NCBI GenBank assembly: GCA_021827445.1
Contig: JAKAVW010000056.1
Location: 1 to 12,396 of the forward strand
Reading direction: 5' to 3'
Length of the DNA: 12,396 bases
Source of the DNA: Pseudomonadota bacterium
GTDB lineage: Bacteria; Pseudomonadota; Gammaproteobacteria; Acidithiobacillales; Acidithiobacillaceae
This document shows positions 1 to 6,835 of this stretch, piece after piece. Both the position numbers and the translations under genes were made by a program. Under the pieces are notes generated by a model, which did no database searches, was not told the origin of the DNA, and was given only the letters and a program-made list of their open reading frames with translations. Each line of letters begins with the position of its first letter. The stretch's first letter is position 1.

Positions 1-1
1 T

Positions 2-622
2 TTATTTATCAGATCACTACTACTGCTTCGGCGAATATTTGATCTGTCCCGACGATATGTCATTGGCGCCGTGCTCGCTTTTTTTCTCGGGGGCTCCATG
101 ATAACACAAGCGGCCTACGCGGCAGGCTGGAACATAACACAATTAATGCATGCGTTGGCGCAGGTAAAGTCTGGCCGGGCTTCTTTTGTGGAGACAAAAT
201 ATCTTGGGTTTTTGGATAAGCCAATACAATCATCCGGAAATATGCGCTTTGTGTCTCCGGACATACTGGAAATGCATACTGTCAAACCTGACGATCAGGT
301 GATGCTGGTGCAAGGTGATGTTCTTACTGTGGATAAACATACTATTCAATTAGACAGCCATCCGGAATTACTCGCTTTTGTTGATAGTATTCGCGGGGTG
401 TTGGCTGGAAATACCGGGCTGCTAGAGAGGTACTTTACGCTTTCCCTCAAAGGCGAAGAAAATAGCTGGTCGTTGATGCTGGTACCCAAACAAAATGATT
501 TTGCAAAGCAAATTAAGCATATCACCGTTGGCGGTATCGGGCACATGGTACGCAGTATTGAAATTGTCAAAGCAAACCACGATTGGTCGCTTATTAGTAT
601 AAGTAATTCGTCTACTCCATGA
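2..622 (+). CDS. LolA-like periplasmic carrier protein of the pigment locus (5' end probably outside window)
   Basis: Resembles the LolA-related proteins of aryl polyene clusters, periplasmic carriers of the lipoprotein-chaperone fold thought to bind a lipid-like cargo and pass it towards the outer membrane. A hydrophobic segment ending in TQAAYA followed by AGW looks like a Sec signal peptide with an AxA-type cleavage site. The mature part of about 160 residues has the alternating short strands expected of LolA and a family-like opening (ITQLMHAL.QVKSGRASFVETKYLGFLDKP). A GTG at 71 is the first usual start, but it would give a signal peptide without a positive N-region. The frame is open to the left edge and encodes arginines just upstream (LRRIF, LSRRY), so I favour a start at or beyond the edge. 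The stop overlaps the next start (ATGA at 619-622), which implies translational coupling to the exporter. Function is inferred from context. Confidence 0.8.
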   Translation, partial: LFIRSLLLLRRIFDLSRRYVIGAVLAFFLGGSMITQAAYAAGWNITQLMHALAQVKSGRASFVETKYLGFLDKPIQSSGNMRFVSPDILEMHTVKPDDQVMLVQGDVLTVDKHTIQLDSHPELLAFVDSIRGVLAGNTGLLERYFTLSLKGEENSWSLMLVPKQNDFAKQIKHITVGGIGHMVRSIEIVKANHDWSLISISNSSTP

Positions 623-2994
623 GAACATTCCGATGGTTGATCCTGGGCGTGTGGCTGGCGGTCCTGCTCGGCGCCATCGGCGTAATAATCAATACCAAAT
701 TTGAGTCCACACTATCCGAATTTCTGCCGAAATCTCCTAGCGCACAGCAAGAGATATTGAACGAACAGTTGCGCAATGGCGTGTTTTCACGCAAAGTTTT
801 AGTGGGGATTGAGGGCGGTGATGCCGCTGCAAGGGCACGTATTTCCGCACAAATGGTTCTTGATCTCCGCAAGAATAACCAGTTTGACTTTGTAAGCAAT
901 GGGAATGCGGGTGTGAATTCCAAAATATACAGTTACCTGTTCACGCATCGCTATTTGTTGAGTGCGGCTACCAAGCCGGAGCTATTTTCGGTAAAAGGTC
1001 TGCATGATGCGATAGAAAAGACACTCAATGTCCTGGCCGCTCCAGGCGGTGAGGCGATGGCAGCGCTTTTCCCGAGCGACCCTACTGGAGCCATGATCGG
1101 CATGGCCAAGGGGATGAGTGGAATCCCGAAACCGCGAATCCAGGATGGGGTATGGGTATCGTCGACTGGAAATAGCGCATTGCTGTTGTTGCAGACGCGA
1201 TTTCCGGGATCGGATAGTGACGCACAACAACAGGCGATAGCTACTATAAAAAAAGTATTCAGGCTGGCCCGCAGGGAAATGGGGAGCTCTGGCAAAAACA
1301 TCATGTTACAGTTGACTGGTGTGGGTGTGATTTCTGTGGCGGCGCGCAATACGATTGTCCATGCCGCAGAGTTGATGTCGCTGATCAGTGGCACATTAAT
1401 TGTTATACTGCTTTTGTTCGTATACCGGTCGCTGGCGGTGCTCGCATTCAGCCTGGTACCCGTGATGTCTGGTGTTAGCGTTGGTATCGCTGCGGTGTCT
1501 TTAGGTTTTGGGACGGTTTATGACATCACTTTGGGATTCGGCACTGCACTGATCGGGGAGGCAGTAGATTATTCAGTTTATTTCTTCGTGCAGACCGAGC
1601 AAATGGCTACGGGTGTGGAATCATGGAGAAAGAAGTATTGGCCTATCATCAGGCTGGGTGTCTTCACTTCAGTGACCGGGTTTGCCAGCCTGTTGTTTTC
1701 TAATCTGCCAGGGCTCTCACAGCTCGGCCTCTATGCTATTACCGGCCTACTCACCGCCGCCGGTGTTACCCGCTTGGTGTTGCCGAGGCTGCCCTTGCAT
1801 CATTTTAAACGGCGCGATTTCGAGCGGGCGGGTGATATTCTGCCCGATGTTATGCGTATACTGTCGTCCGCAAGATGGGTCGTTATTTCGCTGGCAGTCA
1901 TTGCCGGCGGCATTTTGATTGTCCATCATGACCATATCTGGAGTCATGAGCTATCGGCACTCAGTCCAGTGCCTAAAGCAGATCAGTTACTCTATGCAAA
2001 GCTGCGTAAGGATATGGGGATACCTGCTGCGGGATACCTGCTGGTTGTTTCAGGACCAACCCGTAATCGGGCTTTGGAAAAGGCCAGTAAAATTGACCCG
2101 CTGTTAGAACAGCTCCAGGTCTCTGGCATTATCGGGGGTTTTCAAACACCTACTCGTTTTTTGCCCGGTGTAGGATCCCAAGTGGAGCGTAGATCGGCTT
2201 TGCCTCCGGAAAATATTCTGACCGCGCGTTTAGAGGAAGCTGTGCGCGGATTGCCAGTGTCAGCATCACGGCTCTCCCCGTTTGTCCGAGCGGTAGAGCG
2301 GGAGCGGAGGCTGCTGCCACTGACTTATGCCGATTTGCCGGCAAGTATTCGGCAGATTGTAGATAGTATGCTGGTGCAGCATGGCCAGGAGTGGAGCGTT
2401 TTGTTACCTGTTATTGCGCCATCATCCGGTAGGGTTGACCCTAAGGCAGTGCAAGCCGTAATGACCCAACATCATGTTGATGATGTTGGGTTCGTTGATG
2501 TTTCAGGGGCCACAAATACCCTTTATTCTGGGTATATCAGGAGTGGCCTCAAGCTTTCTCTGGCTGGTGTTTTAGGTATTATCATTTTATTATTAGTAAC
2601 CTTTAGATCCGTGATTCGCGTCATTCGAATCATGTTGCCATTAGTCGCTGCAGTACTTTCGGTGGCGGCTGGATTTGTGGTGATGGGTGTTGAGTTGAAC
2701 ATTATGAATCTCATTGGACTAATGCTGATCGTTGCCGTGGGGTCTAACTATGCACTATTCTTCGATTATAGTAGACAGCTGAACGAGGAAGGTTCATCGC
2801 GTACTTTGGTATCTTTGGTTGTTGCTAATTTGGCCACGGTTATCGGTTTTGCGCCGCTGGCGTTCTCCGGTGTGCCAGTCCTTCAGGCGATTGGTGCCAC
2901 TGTTGCGCCCGGCGTGATATTGGCTCTTTTATTTTCTGCCAGCTTGGCTGGGCGAAAAAAAGCAATAGTACAACAGACGTTGCAAGTGCAGTGA
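619..2994 (+). CDS. MMPL/RND family transporter, putative aryl polyene exporter
   Basis: A 791-residue inner-membrane protein of the MMPL/RND superfamily, the exporter type found in aryl polyene clusters, probably moving the polyene lipid or its precursor out of the inner membrane using the proton gradient. The layout is the classic duplicated one: one membrane segment at residues 6-25, a periplasmic domain to about 245, a helix bundle starting near 252 (LMSLISGTLIVILLLF), then a second periplasmic domain and a second bundle from about 642. The family GxxxDY motif is seen in the first bundle as GEAVDY (Asp317). The matching place in the second bundle reads VGSNYALFF with Asn710, so only one half keeps the acidic residue. 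It is translationally coupled to the upstream LolA-like gene. It ends 24 bases before the convergent carrier protein gene. A long perfect inverted repeat lies inside the gene at 2464-2491. Confidence 0.9.
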   Translation: MRTFRWLILGVWLAVLLGAIGVIINTKFESTLSEFLPKSPSAQQEILNEQLRNGVFSRKVLVGIEGGDAAARARISAQMVLDLRKNNQFDFVSNGNAGVNSKIYSYLFTHRYLLSAATKPELFSVKGLHDAIEKTLNVLAAPGGEAMAALFPSDPTGAMIGMAKGMSGIPKPRIQDGVWVSSTGNSALLLLQTRFPGSDSDAQQQAIATIKKVFRLARREMGSSGKNIMLQLTGVGVISVAARNTIVHAAELMSLISGTLIVILLLFVYRSLAVLAFSLVPVMSGVSVGIAAVSLGFGTVYDITLGFGTALIGEAVDYSVYFFVQTEQMATGVESWRKKYWPIIRLGVFTSVTGFASLLFSNLPGLSQLGLYAITGLLTAAGVTRLVLPRLPLHHFKRRDFERAGDILPDVMRILSSARWVVISLAVIAGGILIVHHDHIWSHELSALSPVPKADQLLYAKLRKDMGIPAAGYLLVVSGPTRNRALEKASKIDPLLEQLQVSGIIGGFQTPTRFLPGVGSQVERRSALPPENILTARLEEAVRGLPVSASRLSPFVRAVERERRLLPLTYADLPASIRQIVDSMLVQHGQEWSVLLPVIAPSSGRVDPKAVQAVMTQHHVDDVGFVDVSGATNTLYSGYIRSGLKLSLAGVLGIIILLLVTFRSVIRVIRIMLPLVAAVLSVAAGFVVMGVELNIMNLIGLMLIVAVGSNYALFFDYSRQLNEEGSSRTLVSLVVANLATVIGFAPLAFSGVPVLQAIGATVAPGVILALLFSASLAGRKKAIVQQTLQVQ
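2464..2491 (+). repeat. Perfect 11-bp inverted repeat inside the exporter gene
   Basis: The arms ACCCAACATCA (2464-2474) and TGATGTTGGGT (2481-2491) are exact reverse complements around the six bases TGTTGA. In the mRNA a further G-U pair can form at 2463/2492. It lies in codons for Thr-Gln-His-His-Val-Asp-Asp-Val-Gly in the second periplasmic domain. There is no U tract after it, so it is not a standard intrinsic terminator. A role is not established. Confidence 0.75.
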
Positions 2995-3001
2995 TTTAGT
3001 G

Positions 3002-3025
3002 TGGCATGAGCGGTGTGCTTAGCCA
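3002..3025. terminator. Weak candidate two-way terminator between convergent genes
   Basis: TGGC (3002-3005) pairs with GCCA (3022-3025) and GAGC (3008-3011) with GCTT (3017-3020, one G-U pair) around the loop GGTGT, with an unequal internal loop. It sits where the exporter and the carrier protein genes converge and overlaps the end of the latter. There is no clean T run, so this is a low-confidence call based mainly on position. Confidence 0.22.
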
Positions 3026-3282
3026 GTTTGATGGTTTTGTACGTAGTTGCAAAGGTTTCTTAAGCAACTGAATATCTCTGTTTTATTGGCGCCTTCGCTA
3101 GATAGCATCACCCCGTATTTTTTGGTGATTACCATGGACAGTTCCAGGAGATCGATAGAATCCAAGCCTAATGGGCCGCCATAGAGTGGGGCTTCAGGAT
3201 CCACCTGCAAAGGATCCCCTGGCAGGTTCAAAGATGTTATAATTAAACGGCTTAAGTCCGCTTCTTCTGAGGTAAGGCCCAT
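3019..3282 (-). CDS. Acyl carrier protein
   Basis: An 87-residue acyl carrier protein. The phosphopantetheine attachment motif is clear: GPLGLDSIDLLEL, with Ser42 as the residue carrying the 4'-phosphopantetheine arm, followed by a helix II-like stretch and an acidic character typical of the family. It would hold the growing aryl polyene, or the aryl starter, as a thioester for the ketosynthase, ketoreductase and dehydratase encoded nearby. The start ATG at 3282 is supported by a GGAG ribosome binding site nine bases upstream (3292-3295 on the minus strand). It stands alone on the minus strand between two plus-strand units, which is unusual because aryl polyene clusters normally hold two carrier proteins side by side; a second one may lie outside the window. 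It could also serve starter loading rather than elongation; the sequence does not decide. Confidence 0.92.
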   Translation of the reverse strand: MGLTSEEADLSRLIITSLNLPGDPLQVDPEAPLYGGPLGLDSIDLLELSMVITKKYGVMLSSEGANKTEIFSCLRNLCNYVQNHQTG

Positions 3283-3435
3283 TCGTTACATCTCCGTTTT
3301 AACTGTTATGTTATATCTCAGATTCCGCTGGTGTGCCAATAGTGCGCGTGCCTTGATCGTCTCTGCACAAGTTGTCAGGAATGCACCATTCTGCTCACTT
3401 CTGGCTGTGCTCCCTCGTTCGGAGCCAGCCTTGGA

Positions 3436-3463
3436 ATTGTAACCCAGAATAAGGTGCTGTTCA
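3436..3463 (-). promoter_or_regulatory. Candidate promoter for the acyl carrier protein gene
   Basis: On the minus strand TGAACA (3458-3463) and TACAAT (3436-3441) are separated by 16 bases, giving four of six and five of six matches to the sigma-70 -35 and -10 boxes. It faces the carrier protein gene and would give a leader of about 150 bases. Pattern match only. Confidence 0.3.
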
Positions 3464-3529
3464 CCATCCTCTGTGGATGAGTTGGCCAGAGAAGATGGTA
3501 TCAGGAGGCTGTGTGATCAGCGGTGCGGG

Positions 3530-3558
3530 TTGACTTTTGGTCACTTCGCCATCACAAT
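3530..3558 (+). promoter_or_regulatory. Candidate promoter for the polyketide operon
   Basis: TTGACT (3530-3535) and CACAAT (3553-3558) are separated by 17 bases, matching the sigma-70 -35 box in five of six and the -10 box in four of six positions. Transcription would begin near 3565, about 28 bases before the ketosynthase start. A second, overlapping possibility is TTATCA (3561-3566) with TATAAA (3583-3588), which would place the transcript start at or after the first ATG. Confidence 0.4.
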
Positions 3559-3592
3559 GGTTATCACTATATCACATTGATTTATAAAATGT

Positions 3593-4786
3593 ATGTCCAT
3601 TCTGATGATTTCCGGCGTGACCTCCACGAGTTGCATTGGCCGAGGCTTGGAGCAGACCTTGTCCGCGCTGCATGGGCGGCAGGGTGGGCTCACGCCTTGT
3701 GTATTCCGCGATATGGTTATCGATACCTGGGTTGGTGAGGTGGCTGGCGTTGATGATGAAAAAATTGACGCAGATCTGCGAGACTTCAATTGTCGTAATA
3801 ACCGCCTGGCCCAACTTGCACTTTCTCAAGATGGTTTTGCCGATGCGGTTGAGGCGGCCGTCGGTCGCTGGGGGCGGCGGCGCGTAGGTGTTTTCTTGGG
3901 AACGAGCACTGCCGGTATGTTACGTACCGAGTGGGCTTTTCGACATCGTGACGCAGTGAGTGGCCAGCTACCGGCAGAATTCGTATATGCGGGCACGCAT
4001 AGCCCTTATTCCCTTACGGAGTTCGTCCGGCGTAAGCTTGGTCTTGAAGGCCCTGCTGTGGCCGTTTCGTCGGCATGTTCTTCCAGTGCGAAGGTCTTCG
4101 CCTCCGCCCAGCGGATGGTGGATTGTGGTCTGATTGATGCGGCGGTGGTGGGCGGTGTGGATTCTTTATGCGCGACGACACTCTATGGTTTTGAGTCTCT
4201 GGGTCTTTTGGCTAAAGAACCTTGTCGACCATTTAGTGGTGATCGTGCGGGTATTTCTATTGGGGAGGCGGCTGCGTACATGCTCGTGGAGAGGATGGCC
4301 GGTCCTCAGGACCGCGAAGCCGTCTGGTTGTTGGGTGTCGGCGAATCCAGTGATGCCTATCATATGTCCTCGCCACATCCGCAGGGCTTGGGCGCGCGCC
4401 TGGCTATGGAGCGCGCACTGGCCTCTGCAGGGTTGGGTCCTGAGCATATTGATTATATTAATCTGCACGGTACTGGCACCGTGGCGAATGATGCGGCAGA
4501 GGCAATCGCTATAGCGAATGTCTTCGGTATAGCAACACCATGTAGCTCTACGAAGGGGGCTACGGGCCATACGTTGGGTGCCGCCGGTGCCCTGGAAGCC
4601 GCCATATGCGTATTGGCCATTCAAAATGACTTTATGCCGTCGAGTCCATATACCGGACTGCGGGATCATGCGATGGAAATTAACTACATTTCTCAAAATC
4701 AGGGAGGGACGATCTCCACGGTGTTAAGTAATTCATTCGGTTTTGGTGGCAGTAACTGTAGCCTGGTTTTTGGTCGTCCCATTTAA
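3593..4786 (+). CDS. Beta-ketoacyl-ACP synthase (elongating ketosynthase of aryl polyene synthesis)
   Basis: A 397-residue FabF-type condensing enzyme that joins malonyl units to the acyl chain on the carrier protein. The catalytic triad is complete: Cys162 in VAVSSACSSSAKV, His292 in NLHGTGTVAND, and Lys321/His326 in STKGATGHTLGAAGALE; the C-terminal FGFGGSN glycine-rich motif is present. Length is normal for the family (about 390-410). The partner chain length factor starts 17 bases downstream, and dehydratase and ketoreductase follow, so it is the counterpart of the catalytic ketosynthase of the aryl polyene KS:CLF pair. I chose ATG at 3593; no Shine-Dalgarno sequence precedes it, and ATG at 3605 (MISGVTS) is a possible alternative. 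A second ketosynthase known from other clusters is not in this window. Confidence 0.93.
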   Translation: MSILMISGVTSTSCIGRGLEQTLSALHGRQGGLTPCVFRDMVIDTWVGEVAGVDDEKIDADLRDFNCRNNRLAQLALSQDGFADAVEAAVGRWGRRRVGVFLGTSTAGMLRTEWAFRHRDAVSGQLPAEFVYAGTHSPYSLTEFVRRKLGLEGPAVAVSSACSSSAKVFASAQRMVDCGLIDAAVVGGVDSLCATTLYGFESLGLLAKEPCRPFSGDRAGISIGEAAAYMLVERMAGPQDREAVWLLGVGESSDAYHMSSPHPQGLGARLAMERALASAGLGPEHIDYINLHGTGTVANDAAEAIAIANVFGIATPCSSTKGATGHTLGAAGALEAAICVLAIQNDFMPSSPYTGLRDHAMEINYISQNQGGTISTVLSNSFGFGGSNCSLVFGRPI

Positions 4787-4803
4787 CGAACCGGAGTTTT
4801 GCT

Positions 4804-5610
4804 ATGCATCCTGCTTATGTAGAAGGTATTGGTGTGTTGGGGCCGGGTATCCAAAGCTGGCAAGAGGCAGCGTATATACTGAAGGGCGAGCGTACTTACG
4901 TACCCGGAAATACGGTGTTATCGCCACCGGAATCCTTACCCCCGGCAGAACGGCGCCGCGCCAGCAGAGGGGTTATGGCTGCATTGCAGGTGGGGTATGA
5001 GGCCTGCGCCATGGCAGGTGTCTTGCCCGCAGAGCCGGCATCGGTATTTGCCTCCTCGGGTAGTGATGGGGATATCTGCAATGCCATTTGTTCTGCGATA
5101 GCGGCAGGCGACCACCTGATATCGCCTACCCAGTTTCATAATTCCGTGCATAATGCGATTTCTGGCTACTGGGGCATTGCGACGGGCGCGATGGCGCCAT
5201 CGTCTGTGGTGAGTGCCCATGATGGGAGTTTTGCGGCGGGCCTGTTAGAAGCCGTGTCGCTGCTGGTGACGCTCCGTACCCCCGTGTTGCTGGTGGCCAG
5301 CGATCAGGATTACCCTTTCCCGCTGTACGCAACTCGTCCGGTACCCGATATTTTTGCGGTTGCGTTGATATTGACGGTAGCGCCGCAACCTGGCAAATCT
5401 CTGGCACAGATCCGGATTGCCAGCGATCAGCCCTTTACTGAGATGCCCGGGCAAACGATGTCTGAGGTTCCGCTTGCCGATCTGTCTGGGGCCATTCCCG
5501 CGGCGCGTTGTCTGCCGTTGCTGCAATCCATCGCAAGGCGCGATACCGGGAATGTTGTATTGGAGTACCTGGATTCTCAATATTTAGTGCTTGAAGTGGC
5601 ACCATGTTGA
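4804..5610 (+). CDS. Ketosynthase-like chain length factor (no catalytic cysteine)
   Basis: A 268-residue protein matching the short ketosynthase-like N-terminal family found beside the active ketosynthase in aryl polyene loci (the chain length factor of the KS:CLF pair, ApeC-like). The family-like stretch SPTQFHNSVHNAISGYW (108-123) is followed by SSVVSAHDGSFAAGLLEA. The position of the active-site cysteine in true ketosynthases is taken by His139, and the C-terminal half with the two catalytic histidines is missing, so it should not condense acyl chains itself. It most likely forms a heterodimer with the upstream ketosynthase and shapes the pocket that sets chain length. A good ribosome binding site, GGAG at 4793-4796, lies seven bases before the ATG. 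Its end overlaps the dehydratase start by seven bases. Confidence 0.88.
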   Translation: MHPAYVEGIGVLGPGIQSWQEAAYILKGERTYVPGNTVLSPPESLPPAERRRASRGVMAALQVGYEACAMAGVLPAEPASVFASSGSDGDICNAICSAIAAGDHLISPTQFHNSVHNAISGYWGIATGAMAPSSVVSAHDGSFAAGLLEAVSLLVTLRTPVLLVASDQDYPFPLYATRPVPDIFAVALILTVAPQPGKSLAQIRIASDQPFTEMPGQTMSEVPLADLSGAIPAARCLPLLQSIARRDTGNVVLEYLDSQYLVLEVAPC

Positions 5611-6050
5611 TAGGTCGTCAGTGGATCTCCAATCATATTCCGCATCAAGGCAATATGCTCTTATTGGATTACGTAGAGCGCTGGGATGACGAACAGATTC
5701 TCTGTGTCGCGAGCAGCCATCGAAGCGCAAGCAACCCATTGCGTGTAGGTGGGCGACTGGGTGTGGTTTGCGGTGTCGAATATGCGGCGCAGGCCATGGC
5801 CGTACATGATGCATTAGTACGGGTGCAAGGGGGAGATGAGCCCCACAGTGCCGGCGCTGGTTACATTGCGAGTGTCCGTGAATTACGCACGGAAGCAATG
5901 CGCCTCGACGACATCGAGGGCGATCTGGCGGTCAGTGCAACAAAACTGGCTGCCTACAGTAGTTTGCTGTACAGCTTTGTTATATCCACTGACCGGCGTG
6001 TGCTCGCCAAAGGTCGGGTCACTATTTTTGTGGACTCGGACGCGCTATAG
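5604..6050 (+). CDS. 3-hydroxyacyl-ACP dehydratase (hotdog fold, ApeP-like)
   Basis: A 148-residue hotdog-fold protein of the FabA/FabZ type as found in aryl polyene clusters. It removes water from the 3-hydroxyacyl intermediate to leave a trans double bond; without an enoyl reductase the double bonds accumulate into a conjugated polyene. The N-terminal signature ISNHIPHQGNMLLLDYVERWD is present, with His14 the probable catalytic histidine (IPHQGNM), and the central-helix part GVVCGVEYAAQAMAVHDAL follows at about residues 53-71. Length is normal. The start overlaps the stop of the chain length factor gene (ATG at 5604, TGA at 5608-5610), so translation is probably coupled. In other clusters a second dehydratase acts as its partner; none is seen here. 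Confidence 0.88.
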   Translation: MLIGRQWISNHIPHQGNMLLLDYVERWDDEQILCVASSHRSASNPLRVGGRLGVVCGVEYAAQAMAVHDALVRVQGGDEPHSAGAGYIASVRELRTEAMRLDDIEGDLAVSATKLAAYSSLLYSFVISTDRRVLAKGRVTIFVDSDAL

Positions 6051-6096
6051 AATAGCCAATCGCCAGAATCTGTGGCGGCCAAACAGGAAGTCTCAT

Positions 6097-6819
6097 ATGT
6101 GTAAACGTGCCTTGGTGACGGGCGGGAGTGGTAGCATTGGTGCCGCCATCTGCCAAAGGCTGGCCGAGGATGGTTTTGACGTCATTATTCACACCCATCG
6201 TAACCCGGCCAAAGCCACCGCATTGGCCGGGTCCATCAGCGATGCAGGAGGTCGCGCAGTGGTGTCTGCCTTTGATATCACCGACCGCCAGGCGACGATC
6301 CAGGCCGTGCAGGAGTTGATTGTATCAGGGCCGATACAAGTTTTGGTCAATAACGCCGGAATCCACAATGACGCGGCTTTCCCTGGGCTCAGTCCGCAGC
6401 AATGGCAGGAAGTCATAGATGTTTCGTTGAACGGCTTTTTCCATGTTACGCAGGCCGTGTTGATGCCCATGATCCGCACCCGCTGGGGACGGATCATCAA
6501 TATCACTTCCGTGGCAGCGCTTATGGGGAACCGCGGACAAGTAAATTATGCAGCAGCGAAAGGTGCGTTACATGCGGCGACCAAATCGCTTGCATTGGAA
6601 GTGGCCGGTCGTGGCATTACCGTCAATGCCGTAGCGCCCGGCATTATTGCCACGGCAATGAGTGCGCAGGTTTTTGATGCTGCGCACATCACCCAGGTAG
6701 TGCCCATGGGGCGGGCGGGACAGCCGACCGAAGTTGCCGATCTTGTGGGCTTTCTGGCCTCAGAAAAAGCGGCTTACATCAGCGGGCAAATTATATCGAT
6801 CAATGGTGCCATGGCATGA
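6097..6819 (+). CDS. FabG-type 3-oxoacyl-ACP reductase (ketoreductase, ApeQ-like)
   Basis: A 240-residue short-chain dehydrogenase that reduces the 3-keto group of the polyketide intermediate with NADPH. The cofactor motif TGGSGSIG is at residues 8-15, NNAG follows the fourth strand, and the catalytic set is Ser138, Tyr151 and Lys155 (VNYAAAKGAL), the same numbering as E. coli FabG. The C-terminal AYISGQIISINGAMA is typical. The open frame runs further upstream, but ATG at 6097 gives the normal N-terminus (MCKRALVTGG) and has AGGAAG at 6085-6090 at good spacing. It lies 46 bases after the dehydratase and 16 before the antiporter in the same operon. A perfect 10-bp inverted repeat lies within the gene at 6203-6232. 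Confidence 0.93.
   Translation: MCKRALVTGGSGSIGAAICQRLAEDGFDVIIHTHRNPAKATALAGSISDAGGRAVVSAFDITDRQATIQAVQELIVSGPIQVLVNNAGIHNDAAFPGLSPQQWQEVIDVSLNGFFHVTQAVLMPMIRTRWGRIINITSVAALMGNRGQVNYAAAKGALHAATKSLALEVAGRGITVNAVAPGIIATAMSAQVFDAAHITQVVPMGRAGQPTEVADLVGFLASEKAAYISGQIISINGAMA
6203..6232 (+). repeat. Perfect GC-rich inverted repeat inside the ketoreductase gene
   Basis: ACCCGGCCAA (6203-6212) and TTGGCCGGGT (6223-6232) are exact reverse complements with a ten-base spacer. The mRNA could form a strong stem about 105 bases after the start codon, within codons for Asn-Pro-Ala-Lys ... Leu-Ala-Gly. No T run follows, so it is not an ordinary intrinsic terminator. Confidence 0.75.
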
Positions 6820-6835
6820 AAATAGGAAGAATATT

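Larger units (their letters stand above)
3283..3592. other. Divergent intergenic region between carrier protein and ketosynthase genes
   Basis: A 310-base stretch without a recognised gene, holding the divergent control region of the carrier protein (minus) and the polyketide operon (plus). Candidate promoters for both directions are listed separately. On the minus strand about 77 codons (3516 down to the stop at 3288-3286) stay open and end three bases before the carrier protein start, but they have no ATG or GTG early in the frame and no recognisable protein family. The right end has three copies of ATCAC (3551, 3563, 3571), possibly a regulator site. Confidence 0.6.

Noticed and set aside
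951..1394. 147-codon minus-strand open frame within the exporter gene
   Set aside because: Shadow of the exporter reading frame; no family resemblance and no ribosome binding site noted.
4300..4314. Odd palindrome CGGTCCTCAGGACCG inside the ketosynthase gene
   Set aside because: Short, with a usable RNA stem of only five pairs; explained well enough by chance in coding sequence.
4166..4696. 176-codon minus-strand open frame within the ketosynthase gene
   Set aside because: Antisense shadow of a highly conserved gene; composition does not resemble a real protein.
5836..6096. Upstream extension of the ketoreductase frame over the dehydratase gene
   Set aside because: It overlaps a well-supported gene in another frame, and the family N-terminus and ribosome binding site place the start at 6097.
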